From Streptacidiphilus neutrinimicus (GTDB lineage: Bacteria > Actinomycetota > Actinomycetes > Streptomycetales > Streptomycetaceae), in NCBI RefSeq assembly GCF_000787815.1, contig NZ_BBPO01000042.1, forward strand, positions 5,092 to 69,091: a stretch of DNA of 64,000 nucleotides. Reading direction: 5' to 3'. Positions 1 through 8,929 of this stretch are shown here, piece by piece. The position numbers and the translations under genes were made by a program. Below the pieces are notes generated by a model, which was given only the letters and a program-made list of their open reading frames with translations, did not search any database and was not told the DNA's origin. Position 1 is the first letter of the stretch, and each line of letters begins with the position of its first letter.

Positions 1-2822
1 CGCTCGGCCTGGCCGGGCCGGCGGGCGCCCTCCACCAGCGCGACGGCGATGTTCGCCAGCGTGACCGCCTCTCCCGCGGCCCGTCCGCTGAGCCGGTGCA
101 GCTCCAGGGCGCGGGTGAGGCTCGCGACGGTCCCGGTGACCTCTCCGGCGGCCCAGTGGCACGCGGCCAGGTTGTTCAACGCAACGGCCTGGCACGCGGG
201 CCACTCCGCCTGGCCGGCCAGCGCCGCCGCGTCGGTGAAGTGGGCGACGGCCGACTCCCGGCGGCCGGTCATCGCGTCGCACATGCCGAGCCCGAGGGCG
301 GTGGCGGCGCGTGCCTGCGCGTCCCCGTGCCTTCGCGCGGCGGCGTGGGCGGCTTCGGCGACGGTGCGCCACTCGATCCGGTGGCCGCGCAGCAGGAAGT
401 ATCCGGTCATCAGGTCCGCCAGGCCCCACGCTGCGGCCTGCTGGGGGTGCGCCGCCAGATGCTGCACCAGAGCGACGAGGTTGGACCGCTCGGCGTCGAG
501 CCAGTGCAGGGCGGCCGTGGAATCGGCGAACAGGGGGGCCGCCTGCGGGGTTTGAGCCGACCGCGGAGCTCCGGGCGTTCCCGCACGGGGCGCGTCGGCC
601 GCAGGCAGGTGCAGCAGATGGGGGTAGAGCACTCCGGCGCCGGCGGCGAGGCGCCGGCGGTAGTGCGCCGCCAGGCGTCCGAGGGCGGCGTCCTGCTGAC
701 GCTCGCTCTCCTCGGCCCGGCCCAGTGACGCCGCGTGCAGCCGCAGCAGGTCGTGCTGCCCGTAGCGGCCGGGCGTGTGCTCGTGCACCAGGTGCCGTCC
801 GGTCAGCCGGTCCAGGGCGGTCTGCGCCGCGTCGGCCGTCGTGTCGGCCAGCGCGGCGGCGGCCCCGACCGTGAGGTCGGCTCCCGGCGCCAGTCCCAGC
901 AGCCGGAACATGCGCCGCTCGGCCGCCGGCAGGTTGGCGCAGGACAGCTCGAAGGTGGTGCGCAGGGCGCTGGCCGGGTCGGCGTCCGCCGCCAGCAGGC
1001 CCAGCCGGTCGCCGGCCAGGAGCCGGGCGTTGAAGTCGGCCACCTGGTGGCCGGGGCGGGCGGCCAGGTTGGCGGCCGCGACGCGCAGCGCCAGCGGCAG
1101 GTGCGCGCACAGGCGGGCCAGTTCGGCCACCTCGGCGCGGTGCGCGGCGGAGCGCCGCGGACCGAGCAACTGGCCGAGCAGGGCCACGGACTCGTGCTCG
1201 GCAAGGGGGTCCAGCCCGACCAGCCGCGCGCCCTCGCGCGCGACCAGGCCGGTCATCCGCTCGCGGCTGGTCACCAGGGCCAGCGAGCCCGGCCCCGTCG
1301 GCAGCAGCGGACGCACCTGCTCGGCGTCGTGCGCGTCGTCGAGCAGCACCAGCAGCCGCCGTTCCGCCGTCTCGCTGCGGTACATGGCGGCGGCCTGCGC
1401 CTCGTCGTCGGGGATCCGGTCGACCGGCACGCCGAAGGCGTGCAGGAAGCCGGCCAGCGCCTCCAGCGGACGCACCCGGCCCCCGTCCCGGCCCGCCCGC
1501 AGGCCGACGTGGAGCTGACCGTCAGGAAAGCGGGCGCGCGCACGGCGGGCCCAGTGCACCGCCAGCGCGGTCTTCCCGACGCCGCCCATGCCCGCCAGCA
1601 CGACCACGCGCACCGGCCCGGCCTCCGCGCCGCCCGCGGGCAGCATCGTGTCCAGCACGTCCAGATGGGCCTCGCGGCCGGTGAACGCGTGGATGTCGCC
1701 CGGCAGTTGCGCGGGCACGGGCGCGACCGAGCCGGACGCGACCGGGGCGGACGGCGCCGACGGGTGGGGAGCCGGGCCGGCGGAGACGGGGAGCTTGCCG
1801 CGCAGCACGCGCAGGTGCGCCGACCGCAGCTCCGGGCCGGGCTCGACGCCGAGTTCGGCGTCGAGCCGCTCGCGCACCGTGTCGAACAGGCCCAGTGCCG
1901 CGGCCTGCCGGCCGTCCCCCGCCAGCGCCAGCATCAGCCGTGCGGCGAGGCCCTCGTGCAGCGGCTCCTCGGCCAGCACCGCGTGCAGCGGTCCGGCCAC
2001 CTGCTCGTACCGCGCGATCCGGAAAGCGGCGTCGGCCCACTCCAGCACGGTCTGGACGCGCTGCTGAGCCAGCGCGACCGCGGCCGGATGCCCGCGCAGA
2101 CCCGGATCCGCCCCGGCGAGCGCGGGACCGCGCCAGCACGCCCACGCCTCCGCGTACAGCTGGCAGGCCGCCTGCGCCGCCCCGTCCGCCCACGCCTGAC
2201 GGGCCAGCGAGCTCGACCGCGCGTAGCGGTGGAGATCCAACTGGTCCGGTTCGAGGTCGAGGCGGTAGCCGACGCCGCTGCGGCGCAGCAGCCGCGCCGG
2301 GACGCGCGGACCGCGCCCGGGCTCGAGCACCCGCCGCAGCTGCCCGACGTAGGTGTGCACCAGTTGGAGGCAGGTACGCGGCGGCTCGTGCGGCCACAGC
2401 AGGTCGACGATGTCGCCCGCCGCGACCGGCCGCCCCGGCTGGATCGCCAGCAGCGCCAGCAGGGTCCGCTGCATCGCCGAGGGCAGCTCGACCTCCGTCC
2501 CGCCCCGGCGCACCGAGAGCGGGCCGAGCACGGCGACGCGCAGCTCCGCGTCGACGCCCGGTGCGTCCGGTCCTGCGTCCCCGCCCGCCGGGCGGACACC
2601 CTCGTCGCCCGCGAGCAGCGCGGCCAGATGCTCGGGGGAGACCGCGAGTGCCTCGGCCAGGCGGCGCAGGGAGGCGGCATGCGGCCGGGCGACGTCACCA
2701 CGCTCCAGGGACCGCAGCGTCCGCACGCTCACCCCGGCCCGCAGCGCCAACTCCTTCTGGCTCAACCCGATCCGCACACGCAGCAGCCGCAGCCGGTCGC
2801 CGCGATCGCCGGGGACGCTCAT
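1..2822 (-). CDS. AfsR/SARP-type regulator with HTH, BTAD, NB-ARC and TPR regions (3' end outside window)
   Basis: Transcriptional activator of the SARP/AfsR kind. The minus frame is open for about 940 codons from an ATG at 2822 to the window edge. In order: an Xre-like helix-turn-helix (residues about 8-60, motif LSQKELALRAGVS), an OmpR-like winged helix (about 92-190), a BTAD domain (about 195-340, ending LGVEPGPEL), an NTPase domain with Walker A GMGGVGKT at about 411-418 and a kinase-2 strand LLVLLDD, then helical TPR-like repeats. The N-terminal Xre HTH in front of the SARP winged helix is an extra DNA-binding module. It is divergent from the lectin gene at 3087. Target unknown; no antibiotic cluster is visible nearby. 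Family assignment is secure. Confidence 0.9.
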   Translation of the reverse strand, partial: MSVPGDRGDRLRLLRVRIGLSQKELALRAGVSVRTLRSLERGDVARPHAASLRRLAEALAVSPEHLAALLAGDEGVRPAGGDAGPDAPGVDAELRVAVLGPLSVRRGGTEVELPSAMQRTLLALLAIQPGRPVAAGDIVDLLWPHEPPRTCLQLVHTYVGQLRRVLEPGRGPRVPARLLRRSGVGYRLDLEPDQLDLHRYARSSSLARQAWADGAAQAACQLYAEAWACWRGPALAGADPGLRGHPAAVALAQQRVQTVLEWADAAFRIARYEQVAGPLHAVLAEEPLHEGLAARLMLALAGDGRQAAALGLFDTVRERLDAELGVEPGPELRSAHLRVLRGKLPVSAGPAPHPSAPSAPVASGSVAPVPAQLPGDIHAFTGREAHLDVLDTMLPAGGAEAGPVRVVVLAGMGGVGKTALAVHWARRARARFPDGQLHVGLRAGRDGGRVRPLEALAGFLHAFGVPVDRIPDDEAQAAAMYRSETAERRLLVLLDDAHDAEQVRPLLPTGPGSLALVTSRERMTGLVAREGARLVGLDPLAEHESVALLGQLLGPRRSAAHRAEVAELARLCAHLPLALRVAAANLAARPGHQVADFNARLLAGDRLGLLAADADPASALRTTFELSCANLPAAERRMFRLLGLAPGADLTVGAAAALADTTADAAQTALDRLTGRHLVHEHTPGRYGQHDLLRLHAASLGRAEESERQQDAALGRLAAHYRRRLAAGAGVLYPHLLHLPAADAPRAGTPGAPRSAQTPQAAPLFADSTAALHWLDAERSNLVALVQHLAAHPQQAAAWGLADLMTGYFLLRGHRIEWRTVAEAAHAAARRHGDAQARAATALGLGMCDAMTGRRESAVAHFTDAAALAGQAEWPACQAVALNNLAACHWAAGEVTGTVASLTRALELHRLSGRAAGEAVTLANIAVALVEGARRPGQAE

Positions 2823-3086
2823 GGGAACCAGCGCTCCTCCCTGGGCCTGTCCTCGGGATCAGGCCGGGGACATCGTGTCATGTGCCCGGCAGCGGCGCGC
2901 AAGGGCGACGCGGGCACCATTCTCGCCCCCGCCGCGCACGCGGATCTGCCGCTTCCTGCCGCGCTACCGGGCCGGACCAGCCCTGTTCCGCCTGCAGTGC
3001 CGCTGCAGCGCCGCGCCCCCGGCCGCCTCCTACCGTCGTGACGTGGCCCCGATCGGGGCCACGCCGACCAAGCAGGGGGGAAACCC

Positions 3087-3650
3087 GTGAACACCAAGCG
3101 CATCCGCCGCGTATCCGCCGCCCTCACCGTCGCCGCGGCAGCCGCGGCGATCGCGCTCGGGCCGGGGGCCGGCGCCGCCAACGCGTCGACGTCCTACGGC
3201 TCGACGCCGTACTGGATCGCGCCGGTCTACGACTCGCAGGAGATCGCGGTCGCCGACTCCTCCGGCTCCGTGGGCGCGCGCCTGATCCAGTGGTACAACG
3301 ACGGCGGCAACGAGCAGAAGTGGTACTTCGACGGCGTCTACAACGCCCAGGGCCAGTACCAGGGCTTCGATCTGCGCAACAAGAACAGCGGGATGTGCAT
3401 GGACACCGACGGCAACGCCGGCGACACGCTCTTCCAGACGTACTGCAACGAGGCCGACACCGGCCAGATCTTCACCAACTACGCCAACTTCAACGAGTTC
3501 GGCGTCACCGTCAGCTACACGTTCATCAACAAGGAGACCGGGCTGGCACTCGACGTGAGCGGCTACAGCTACGGCGAGGGCGCCAACCTCGACCTGTGGT
3601 ACCAGAACGGCCAGGCCAACCAGGCCTTCTTCCTGACCCAGACGTCCTGA
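3087..3650 (+). CDS. Secreted ricin-type beta-trefoil lectin domain protein
   Basis: 187-residue exported protein. GTG start preceded by a strong AGCAGGGGGG ribosome site. Residues 1-33 form a Sec signal peptide (arginines, long alanine-rich core, cleavage near ANA-ST). The rest is a beta-trefoil lectin-like fold with the repeated QW-type features expected of ricin B repeats (QKWYF, LRNKNSGMCMDTDG, INKETGLALDVSG, NQAFFL). It probably binds carbohydrate outside the cell. No catalytic domain is attached. It is monocistronic, followed at once by a strong hairpin, and divergent from the SARP regulator, which is a candidate activator by position only. Confidence 0.8.
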   Translation: MNTKRIRRVSAALTVAAAAAAIALGPGAGAANASTSYGSTPYWIAPVYDSQEIAVADSSGSVGARLIQWYNDGGNEQKWYFDGVYNAQGQYQGFDLRNKNSGMCMDTDGNAGDTLFQTYCNEADTGQIFTNYANFNEFGVTVSYTFINKETGLALDVSGYSYGEGANLDLWYQNGQANQAFFLTQTS

Positions 3651-3672
3651 CCCAGGCGTCCGGAATCCGGGG

Positions 3673-3713
3673 AACAGGCGAACCCGGCCCCGACGGGGCC
3701 GGGTTCGCCTGTT
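3673..3713 (+). terminator. Rho-independent-like terminator after the lectin gene
   Basis: Perfect 19-bp inverted repeat: left arm 3673-3691 (AACAGGCGAACCCGGCCCC), 3-nt loop GAC, right arm 3695-3713, followed by TT. It starts 23 bp after the lectin stop codon. Confidence 0.85.
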
Positions 3714-3945
3714 TTCGGCGGGCGCCGCGGCGGCCAGGCACCAGCTCACCCACGTCGGCCCGCGCCTGATCGACCGGTCCGCCCGTCCCTCGGACAGCCG
3801 CTGAGCCAGACGACGGCCGCACCGCGTAGCGTGCGTGACGCCGGCACAGCACAAACGTCCGACAACCGCCGGCGCACTTTCTGTTGTTCGCGCGCCAAGG
3901 TTCGGTCTCCGAAAGCAGGAGACCCAACCGGCGGAGAGGACGGAC

Positions 3946-5823
3946 GTGGCACGGCAGCACGAGCGCAACCAGGCACAGGACGAGGCCCTGATCGAGGAGG
4001 CACGCGCAGGGAACCGGCAGGCCGTCGAGCTCCTGCTCGCCAAGTCCCTCCCACTGGTCTACAACATCGCCGGCCGCGCCCTGGACGGGCACCAGGACGT
4101 CGACGACGTCGTCCAGGACTGCCTGCTGCGCATCGTGCGCGGGCTGCCCGCCCTCCACAGTCCGCACGCCTACCGATCATGGATGGTGGCGATCGTCGTG
4201 CGACAGGTCCGCGACTGGATGCGCGCGCAGCAGCAGATCCGCACCCGGCAGGTCGACATCGACCACGCCGAAACCCTCACCGACCCGGCCTCGGACTTCA
4301 CCGCGCTGACGATCCTGCAGCTCGGCCTGGACGACCAGCGCCGTGAACTGGCCGAGGCCACACGCTGGCTGGACCCGGACGACCGTGACCTCCTGGCCCT
4401 GTGGTGGCTGGAGGAGACCGGCGACCTCACCCGCGCCGACCTGGCCGCGGCGCTTGAGGTGTCCTCCCGCCACGCCGCCGTGCGCGTCCAGCGCATGAAA
4501 GCGCAGATCACCACCGCACGTCAGGTGGTTCGCGCCCTGTCCGCGTCATGCTGCCCCGAGCTGGCCGACCTCACCGCGCCCTGGGACGCCACCCCGAGCC
4601 CGCTGTGGCGCAAGCGCCTGGCCCGCCACATCCGCGACTGCGACCGCTGCGCGGTGGCCGAGGGCCCGCTCGTCCCCGCCGAGCACCTCCTCGCCGGCCT
4701 GCCGCTCCTGGCTCCGCCGCCCGGCCTGCACCGGGCCGTCGTCCACGCCTCCACCCACGGCACGCCCCACACCGTCACCGGCCCCCGACCGGGCCGGAGC
4801 CGGGGCGACAGGCGCACGCGGAGAAGGGCCGCGCGCCACCGCGGTGCGACCGTCTCCGTCGGAGCGGCTGCCGCCGCAGCGGCCCTGCTCGCGGTCGTCC
4901 TCGTCGCAGACCACCGCGCCGCACCGGCCACTCCCGTCGCCGCCGCGACGACCCCCGGCCCCGCCCCGAGCAGCCCCGCACCGCCCTCCGCCGCGGCTCC
5001 GACGCCCAGCTCCGGCGCCCACCCCCGATCGGCCCTTCCCGCCACCACGCCGACGCCGACGCCGTCCACGGCCCCGTCCATCACCCCTGATGGGAAGAAG
5101 GGCGTCGCCGTCTGGACCTTCTCCGGCGCCGACCAGGCCCTCACCCAGGCCCACCCCGCCTGGTACTACACCTGGTCCGCCCAGAACCCCGGGCTCAGCG
5201 GCCGCGGCGGACCCGGCTTCGTCCCGATGATCTGGGGAGCGGACTCGGTCACCCCGCAGGCCCTGGCCCAGGCCGGCCAAGCGGGACCCTACCTGCTGGG
5301 CTTCAACGAACCGGACATGGCCAGCCAGGCGAACATGACGCCCGACCAGGCCCTCGCCCTGTGGCCGAAGCTCATGGACACCGCGGCGATCCTCGGCAGC
5401 CCGGCCGTCGCCTACGGCGGCGACACCCCGGGCGGCTGGCTGGACCGCTTCATGACCGGCGTCCAGCAGCACGGCTACCGTGTCGACTTCATCGCCCTGC
5501 ACTGGTACGGCGGCGACTTCACCACCCCCGACGCCGTCGCACAACTGCGCGCCTACCTCGAGGCCGTCCACGCCCGCTACCACAAGCCGATCTGGCTCAC
5601 CGAGTTCGCCCTGACCGACTTCTCCCAGGGCACCCCCCGCTACCCCACCGACGTCCAGCAGGCCGCCTTCCTGAGCGCCGCCGTCTCGATGCTCGACACG
5701 CTGCCGTACGTCCAGCGCTTTGCCTGGTTCGGCCTGGGAACCGACCAGTCCGGCCCCGGCACCACCTTGTTCCGCGCGGGCGCCCTCACCCCTGAGGGCC
5801 AGGCCTTCCTGTCCACTCCGTGA
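3946..5823 (+). CDS. Sigma-70/ECF sigma factor fused to zinc-finger anti-sigma motif, one TM helix and extracytoplasmic glycosidase-like domain
   Basis: 625 residues from a GTG at 3946 (ribosome site GGAGAGGA just upstream). An in-frame start 37 codons earlier is possible but the extra residues look non-coding. Sigma region 2 (about 10-100, with DVDDVVQDCLLRI), sigma region 4 (about 135-195), then a zinc-binding anti-sigma-like motif H228-x3-C232-x2-C235, a basic stretch, one membrane helix (about 302-321), a Pro/Thr/Ser-rich linker (about 325-382) and a TIM-barrel glycosyl-hydrolase catalytic-core domain of the Asl1 type (about 385-620) with GFNEPD (E455), ALHWYG and WLTEFALTDF (E553) as acid/base and nucleophile candidates. 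The order puts sigma in the cytoplasm and hydrolase outside. Inferred role: cell-wall or glycan sensing coupled directly to transcription, presumably with release by proteolysis. Confidence 0.88.
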   Translation: MARQHERNQAQDEALIEEARAGNRQAVELLLAKSLPLVYNIAGRALDGHQDVDDVVQDCLLRIVRGLPALHSPHAYRSWMVAIVVRQVRDWMRAQQQIRTRQVDIDHAETLTDPASDFTALTILQLGLDDQRRELAEATRWLDPDDRDLLALWWLEETGDLTRADLAAALEVSSRHAAVRVQRMKAQITTARQVVRALSASCCPELADLTAPWDATPSPLWRKRLARHIRDCDRCAVAEGPLVPAEHLLAGLPLLAPPPGLHRAVVHASTHGTPHTVTGPRPGRSRGDRRTRRRAARHRGATVSVGAAAAAAALLAVVLVADHRAAPATPVAAATTPGPAPSSPAPPSAAAPTPSSGAHPRSALPATTPTPTPSTAPSITPDGKKGVAVWTFSGADQALTQAHPAWYYTWSAQNPGLSGRGGPGFVPMIWGADSVTPQALAQAGQAGPYLLGFNEPDMASQANMTPDQALALWPKLMDTAAILGSPAVAYGGDTPGGWLDRFMTGVQQHGYRVDFIALHWYGGDFTTPDAVAQLRAYLEAVHARYHKPIWLTEFALTDFSQGTPRYPTDVQQAAFLSAAVSMLDTLPYVQRFAWFGLGTDQSGPGTTLFRAGALTPEGQAFLSTP

Positions 5824-5837
5824 ACCACCGCGACGCT

Positions 5838-5870
5838 GCCGGTCCGAGGAGAAGCCTCCCTCGGACCGGC
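5838..5870 (+). terminator. Terminator after the sigma-glycosidase fusion gene
   Basis: Perfect 12-bp stem: arms 5838-5849 (GCCGGTCCGAGG) and 5859-5870, 9-nt loop, followed by GGCTTTCGTGTTT. It lies 14 bp after the stop codon. Confidence 0.8.
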
Positions 5871-6015
5871 GGCTTTCGTGTTTCCGAAGCCAGCCTTACA
5901 GGAGCCTTACGCGCGGCCTCCGTCGGGCTTCACCAGGCCCGTGGTGCGCCATAGTCGGCCCTGAGCATGTCACCGCGGAGGCGTCAGCCACCCGACACGC
6001 TCCCGTGGAGGTCGC

Positions 6016-6642
6016 ATGCCCGTACGCCGCGAGGTCCGCTACACGTTCGCCCGCCAGCCGCGCCTGGTCCGCGTCGCCTGCCGGGTCGTCGCGCAGCGCG
6101 TCCACGCGTGGGGCGCCCGGCTCGACGAGCAGACCGGCAGCACCCTTCGGCTCCTGATCAGCGAGATCGTCACCAACGCGCTCCGGCACACGGCGACACC
6201 GTTCATCCGCCTTCGTCTGAGCGTCGCCGACGCCAGCCTGCTGGTGTCCGTGCAGGACGACTCGCCGATCCTGCCCGTCGTGACCGCCCCCGACCCCGAG
6301 GCCTGGGAGAGCGAACACGGCCGCGGACTGCTGATCGTCGCCGCCCTCGCCGACCTGCACGGGTGGCGCCGCGCCGGCCGCGGCAAGTGCGTCTGGTTCC
6401 AACTCGCCCTGCCCGAGGCCCAGCGCGCGCACCCGCCCACAGGCCGCGCCCAGCAGCACAAGGCTGCCACCCCGACGTCCGTCTGCAGCCGCGCTCACCG
6501 GCCGGACGGACCCCCGCACGCCAGGGGCTCCTCCCGCCCCGCGGCCTCGTGCCGGCGTGCTCCGCGACCGAGGGCGGCGCAGGTTCGGTCCCTGCGCTGC
6601 CCTCGGCCCGCCCGCTTCTGGCGAGAAGGGCGAGGCTCGTAG
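6016..6642 (+). CDS. RsbW-like serine/threonine-protein kinase / anti-sigma ATP-binding protein
   Basis: 208 residues; ATG preceded by GGAGG. The first 140 residues are a HATPase_c domain of the small actinobacterial anti-sigma kind: N box SEIVTNALRH at about 49-58, G1-like VQDDSP, and G2-like HGRGLLIVAAL. Such proteins bind ATP and either phosphorylate anti-anti-sigma (STAS) proteins or hold sigma factors. The last 65 residues are low-complexity and probably disordered. No partner is adjacent; the STAS protein at 34600-34995 is a possible but unproven partner. It stands alone between a terminator and a small membrane gene. Confidence 0.8.
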   Translation: MPVRREVRYTFARQPRLVRVACRVVAQRVHAWGARLDEQTGSTLRLLISEIVTNALRHTATPFIRLRLSVADASLLVSVQDDSPILPVVTAPDPEAWESEHGRGLLIVAALADLHGWRRAGRGKCVWFQLALPEAQRAHPPTGRAQQHKAATPTSVCSRAHRPDGPPHARGSSRPAASCRRAPRPRAAQVRSLRCPRPARFWREGRGS

Positions 6643-6749
6643 CGGCGCGCCGGGGGCTCAGGGGACCTCGCCTTTGCGCCCGGCAACGAGTGCTGCCTGA
6701 GCCCGGTGTACCTTGTGCTCTCGTAAGCCGTCCGAACCGAGCGGGAGCC

Positions 6750-7070
6750 ATGAGTCGGCGTCACGAGGCGCTCAGCCGCGCCGGAATCGGCCGCCTCGGC
6801 GCGCTGCTGCTCGCGACCGGGGTGATCGCCTACGTCCTCGCCGCGGACGGGGGCCACTGGTGGGGGCCTGAGATCGTTCCGCGCGACTGCGCGGCCGTCG
6901 GCGTCGGCGACAACTGCACCCAGGTCCTGCTGCCGGGGCCCGACTACGTCCCGCACGGCCCCTACGGCTGGCTCGGCTGGCTCGCGGTCCTGGCCTCCCT
7001 GGCGGGGGTGACGCTGCTGATCGCGCGACTCCTCCGGGCCGGCGCGTCCGGGGCAGTCCTCCGCCGGTAG
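6750..7070 (+). CDS. Small two-helix membrane protein
   Basis: 106 residues, ATG after GGGAGCC. Two hydrophobic segments (about 16-32 and 73-93) flank an outward loop with two cysteines (PRDCAAV and DNCTQV) that could form a disulfide. I do not recognise the family. Coding is supported by codon bias and the hydrophobic pattern. It begins about 110 bp after the RsbW-like gene, in a different transcriptional context, and converges on the ABM gene. Confidence 0.55.
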   Translation: MSRRHEALSRAGIGRLGALLLATGVIAYVLAADGGHWWGPEIVPRDCAAVGVGDNCTQVLLPGPDYVPHGPYGWLGWLAVLASLAGVTLLIARLLRAGASGAVLRR

Positions 7071-7141
7071 GTTCGTCCGGTCGCGCACCAGCGGAGTCAC
7101 GCACGACCCGCCGTCCTGCTGCTGCCGCCCGCCTCGCGCCG

Positions 7142-7465
7142 TCAGTCGATGGTGAGCTCGCCCATCGCGCTCCAGCCCGTCGCGCCAGGAATCGTGGTGC
7201 TGACGATGTCCGGGGTGTGCCGCAGCAGCGGACGCATCGCCTCCAGACCGGCCCGGAAGTGGTCGGACGTCACATGCGCCTCGGCAGCGCCGTCCTGGAA
7301 CGCCTCGACCAGCACGAAGGTGTCCGGCTCCTCGAGGCTGCGCGACCACTCGAACCACAGGTTGCCCGGCTCCCTGCGCGTACCTTCGGTGAAGGCGGCG
7401 ACCTTCTCGGGCCACTGCTCGGTGTATTCGGGCTTCACGGCGAACTTCACCACGATAAAGATCAT
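7142..7465 (-). CDS. Antibiotic biosynthesis monooxygenase (ABM/YgiN-type) domain protein
   Basis: 107 residues from ATG at 7465 with GGGAG upstream; a longer upstream start exists but the family begins at MIFIVVKF. Single ferredoxin-like ABM domain: strand IFIVVKFAVKPEY, helix WPEKVAAFTEGTRREPG, then FEWSRSLEEPDTFVLVEAFQD and HVTSDHF. Members are small cofactor-free monooxygenases, quinol oxidases or simply dimeric binding folds, so the substrate cannot be told. Single gene, convergent with the small membrane protein and divergent from the aldo/keto reductase. Confidence 0.85.
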   Translation of the reverse strand: MIFIVVKFAVKPEYTEQWPEKVAAFTEGTRREPGNLWFEWSRSLEEPDTFVLVEAFQDGAAEAHVTSDHFRAGLEAMRPLLRHTPDIVSTTIPGATGWSAMGELTID

Positions 7466-7789
7466 CCGAGTGCACTCCCATTGCATCCGCGCCGCCTCGA
7501 TCCCGCGGCCCGGTCGGTCAGGATCGTCGTAGGCGAGGATCTCACGTGGTCGCCGCCTCACGCCGGACCAGCGGGCCGGGGCACCCGGGCAGCTGTGTCG
7601 AACTTGGCATCAAAGCGGTCCCAGATGCCGTCGCATTCGGCCCTGGTCAGACGCTTGAGGGGTTCATCGACCACCCGACGAATCCAACCCCAGCCCGCGG
7701 CGCGACACCCGCACGGCCGCCGGAGCAGTGCCGCTCGCCCACGGCTACATTCGGTGTTCGTCCGCCCGGCTTGTCGAGAGGAACCCGCC
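7466..7789. other. Intergenic region between divergent ABM and aldo/keto reductase genes
   Basis: 324 bp that must hold both promoters. On the minus strand about 38 codons ending at 7558 have protein-like composition (ECDGIWDRFD) but lack a good start. I see no clear operator palindrome. Confidence 0.4.
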
Positions 7790-8785
7790 ATGCCCGCCCT
7801 GCCGTTCACCGACCGTTTCGTCAACCCGCCGGTCCGGCGGTTCGGTCTGGGTACCGCGGCTGTCGGGCGCCCCGGCTACATCACGCTGGGCCGGGAGCTC
7901 GACCTCCCGGCCGAGCGGACCGTCACGGCGTTGCGCGAGCGCACGCACGCGCTGCTCGACAGCGCCTACGCCGCGGGCGTGCGGTACTTCGACACGGCCC
8001 GCTCCTACGGGCGCGCCGAGGAGTTCCTCGGTGAGTGGCTGACGGCCCGCCCCGAGGCGGCCGCCGAGGTGGCGGTGGGCAGCAAGTGGGGCTACACGTA
8101 CACCGCCGACTGGCGCACCTCGGGCGTCGCCGCGCACGAGGTCAAGGAGCACTCGACGGCGGTGTTCGACCGTCAGATCGCCGAGACCCGGTCCCGGCTG
8201 GGCAGCCACCTCGAGGTGTACCTGGTCCACTCCGTCACCCCCGACAGCCCCGCGCTCGCCGACCCGGCCCTGCACGCCCGCCTCGCGAAGCTCGCCGCCG
8301 AGGGGGTCCGGGTCGGGCTGTCCACCAGCGGACCGGGGCAGGCCCAGGCCCTGCGTGCCGCGCTGGGCGTCACCGTCGACGGGCAGCCGCTGTTCAGCGC
8401 CGTGCAGGCCACCTGGAACCTGCTCGAACCCTCCGCCGCGCAGGCGCTGGCCGAGGCGCACGCGGCCGGGTGGCTGGTCGTGGTGAAGGAGGCCATGGCC
8501 AACGGCCGCCTCGCCGGCCGCAACGCCACGGGACCCGACACCGCCGTGCTGCGCTCCGTCGCCGCTCGCACCGGCTCCTCCCCGGACGCCCTCTCCCTCG
8601 CCGCGGCTGCTGCCCAGCCCTGGGCGGACGTGGTTCTCTCCGGGGCGGCCAGCGCGGAGCAACTGTCCTCCAACCTCACAGCCGCCGATCTCGCTCTCAC
8701 CCCGGACGACCTGGCCGAGCTCGCTCCGCTCGCCGAAGCCCCCGAGACCTACTGGCACACACGCGCGGCACTGCCCTGGGCCTGA
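7790..8785 (+). CDS. Aldo/keto reductase family oxidoreductase
   Basis: 331 residues; ATG at 7790 after GAGAGGAA. NADPH-dependent TIM-barrel reductase. The AKR tetrad is visible: Asp in YFDTARSYG, Tyr in SYGRAEE, Lys in VGSKWGY and His in VYLVHSV. The C-terminal cofactor region GAASAEQLSSNL matches the AKR11/12-like pattern of binding the NADP 2'-phosphate. Usual family length. Stand-alone gene; the physiological carbonyl substrate is not predictable. Confidence 0.92.
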   Translation: MPALPFTDRFVNPPVRRFGLGTAAVGRPGYITLGRELDLPAERTVTALRERTHALLDSAYAAGVRYFDTARSYGRAEEFLGEWLTARPEAAAEVAVGSKWGYTYTADWRTSGVAAHEVKEHSTAVFDRQIAETRSRLGSHLEVYLVHSVTPDSPALADPALHARLAKLAAEGVRVGLSTSGPGQAQALRAALGVTVDGQPLFSAVQATWNLLEPSAAQALAEAHAAGWLVVVKEAMANGRLAGRNATGPDTAVLRSVAARTGSSPDALSLAAAAAQPWADVVLSGAASAEQLSSNLTAADLALTPDDLAELAPLAEAPETYWHTRAALPWA

Positions 8786-8929
8786 GGCGGTCGCGCCGCA
8801 AGCAGCAAAGGGACACGTCCGCGTGCATTGCGGCGCTGGGACGAGTGAGGAGCCGCTTGGCGCGCACCCGACGAAGGCGGTGCGGAAAATGTCTGGTGAC
8901 GGGGACCGGTGCCACCGCACGATGAGGTC

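Noticed and set aside
735-3041. Long plus-strand open frame of about 770 codons opposite the first SARP gene
   Set aside because: Gln/Arg/Gly-rich composition with no motif; it mirrors a strongly coding minus-strand gene in high-GC DNA.
3087-4043. Minus frame opposite the lectin gene (Val/Leu/Gly-rich)
   Set aside because: Looks hydrophobic only because it is antisense; no start context and it crosses the lectin terminator.
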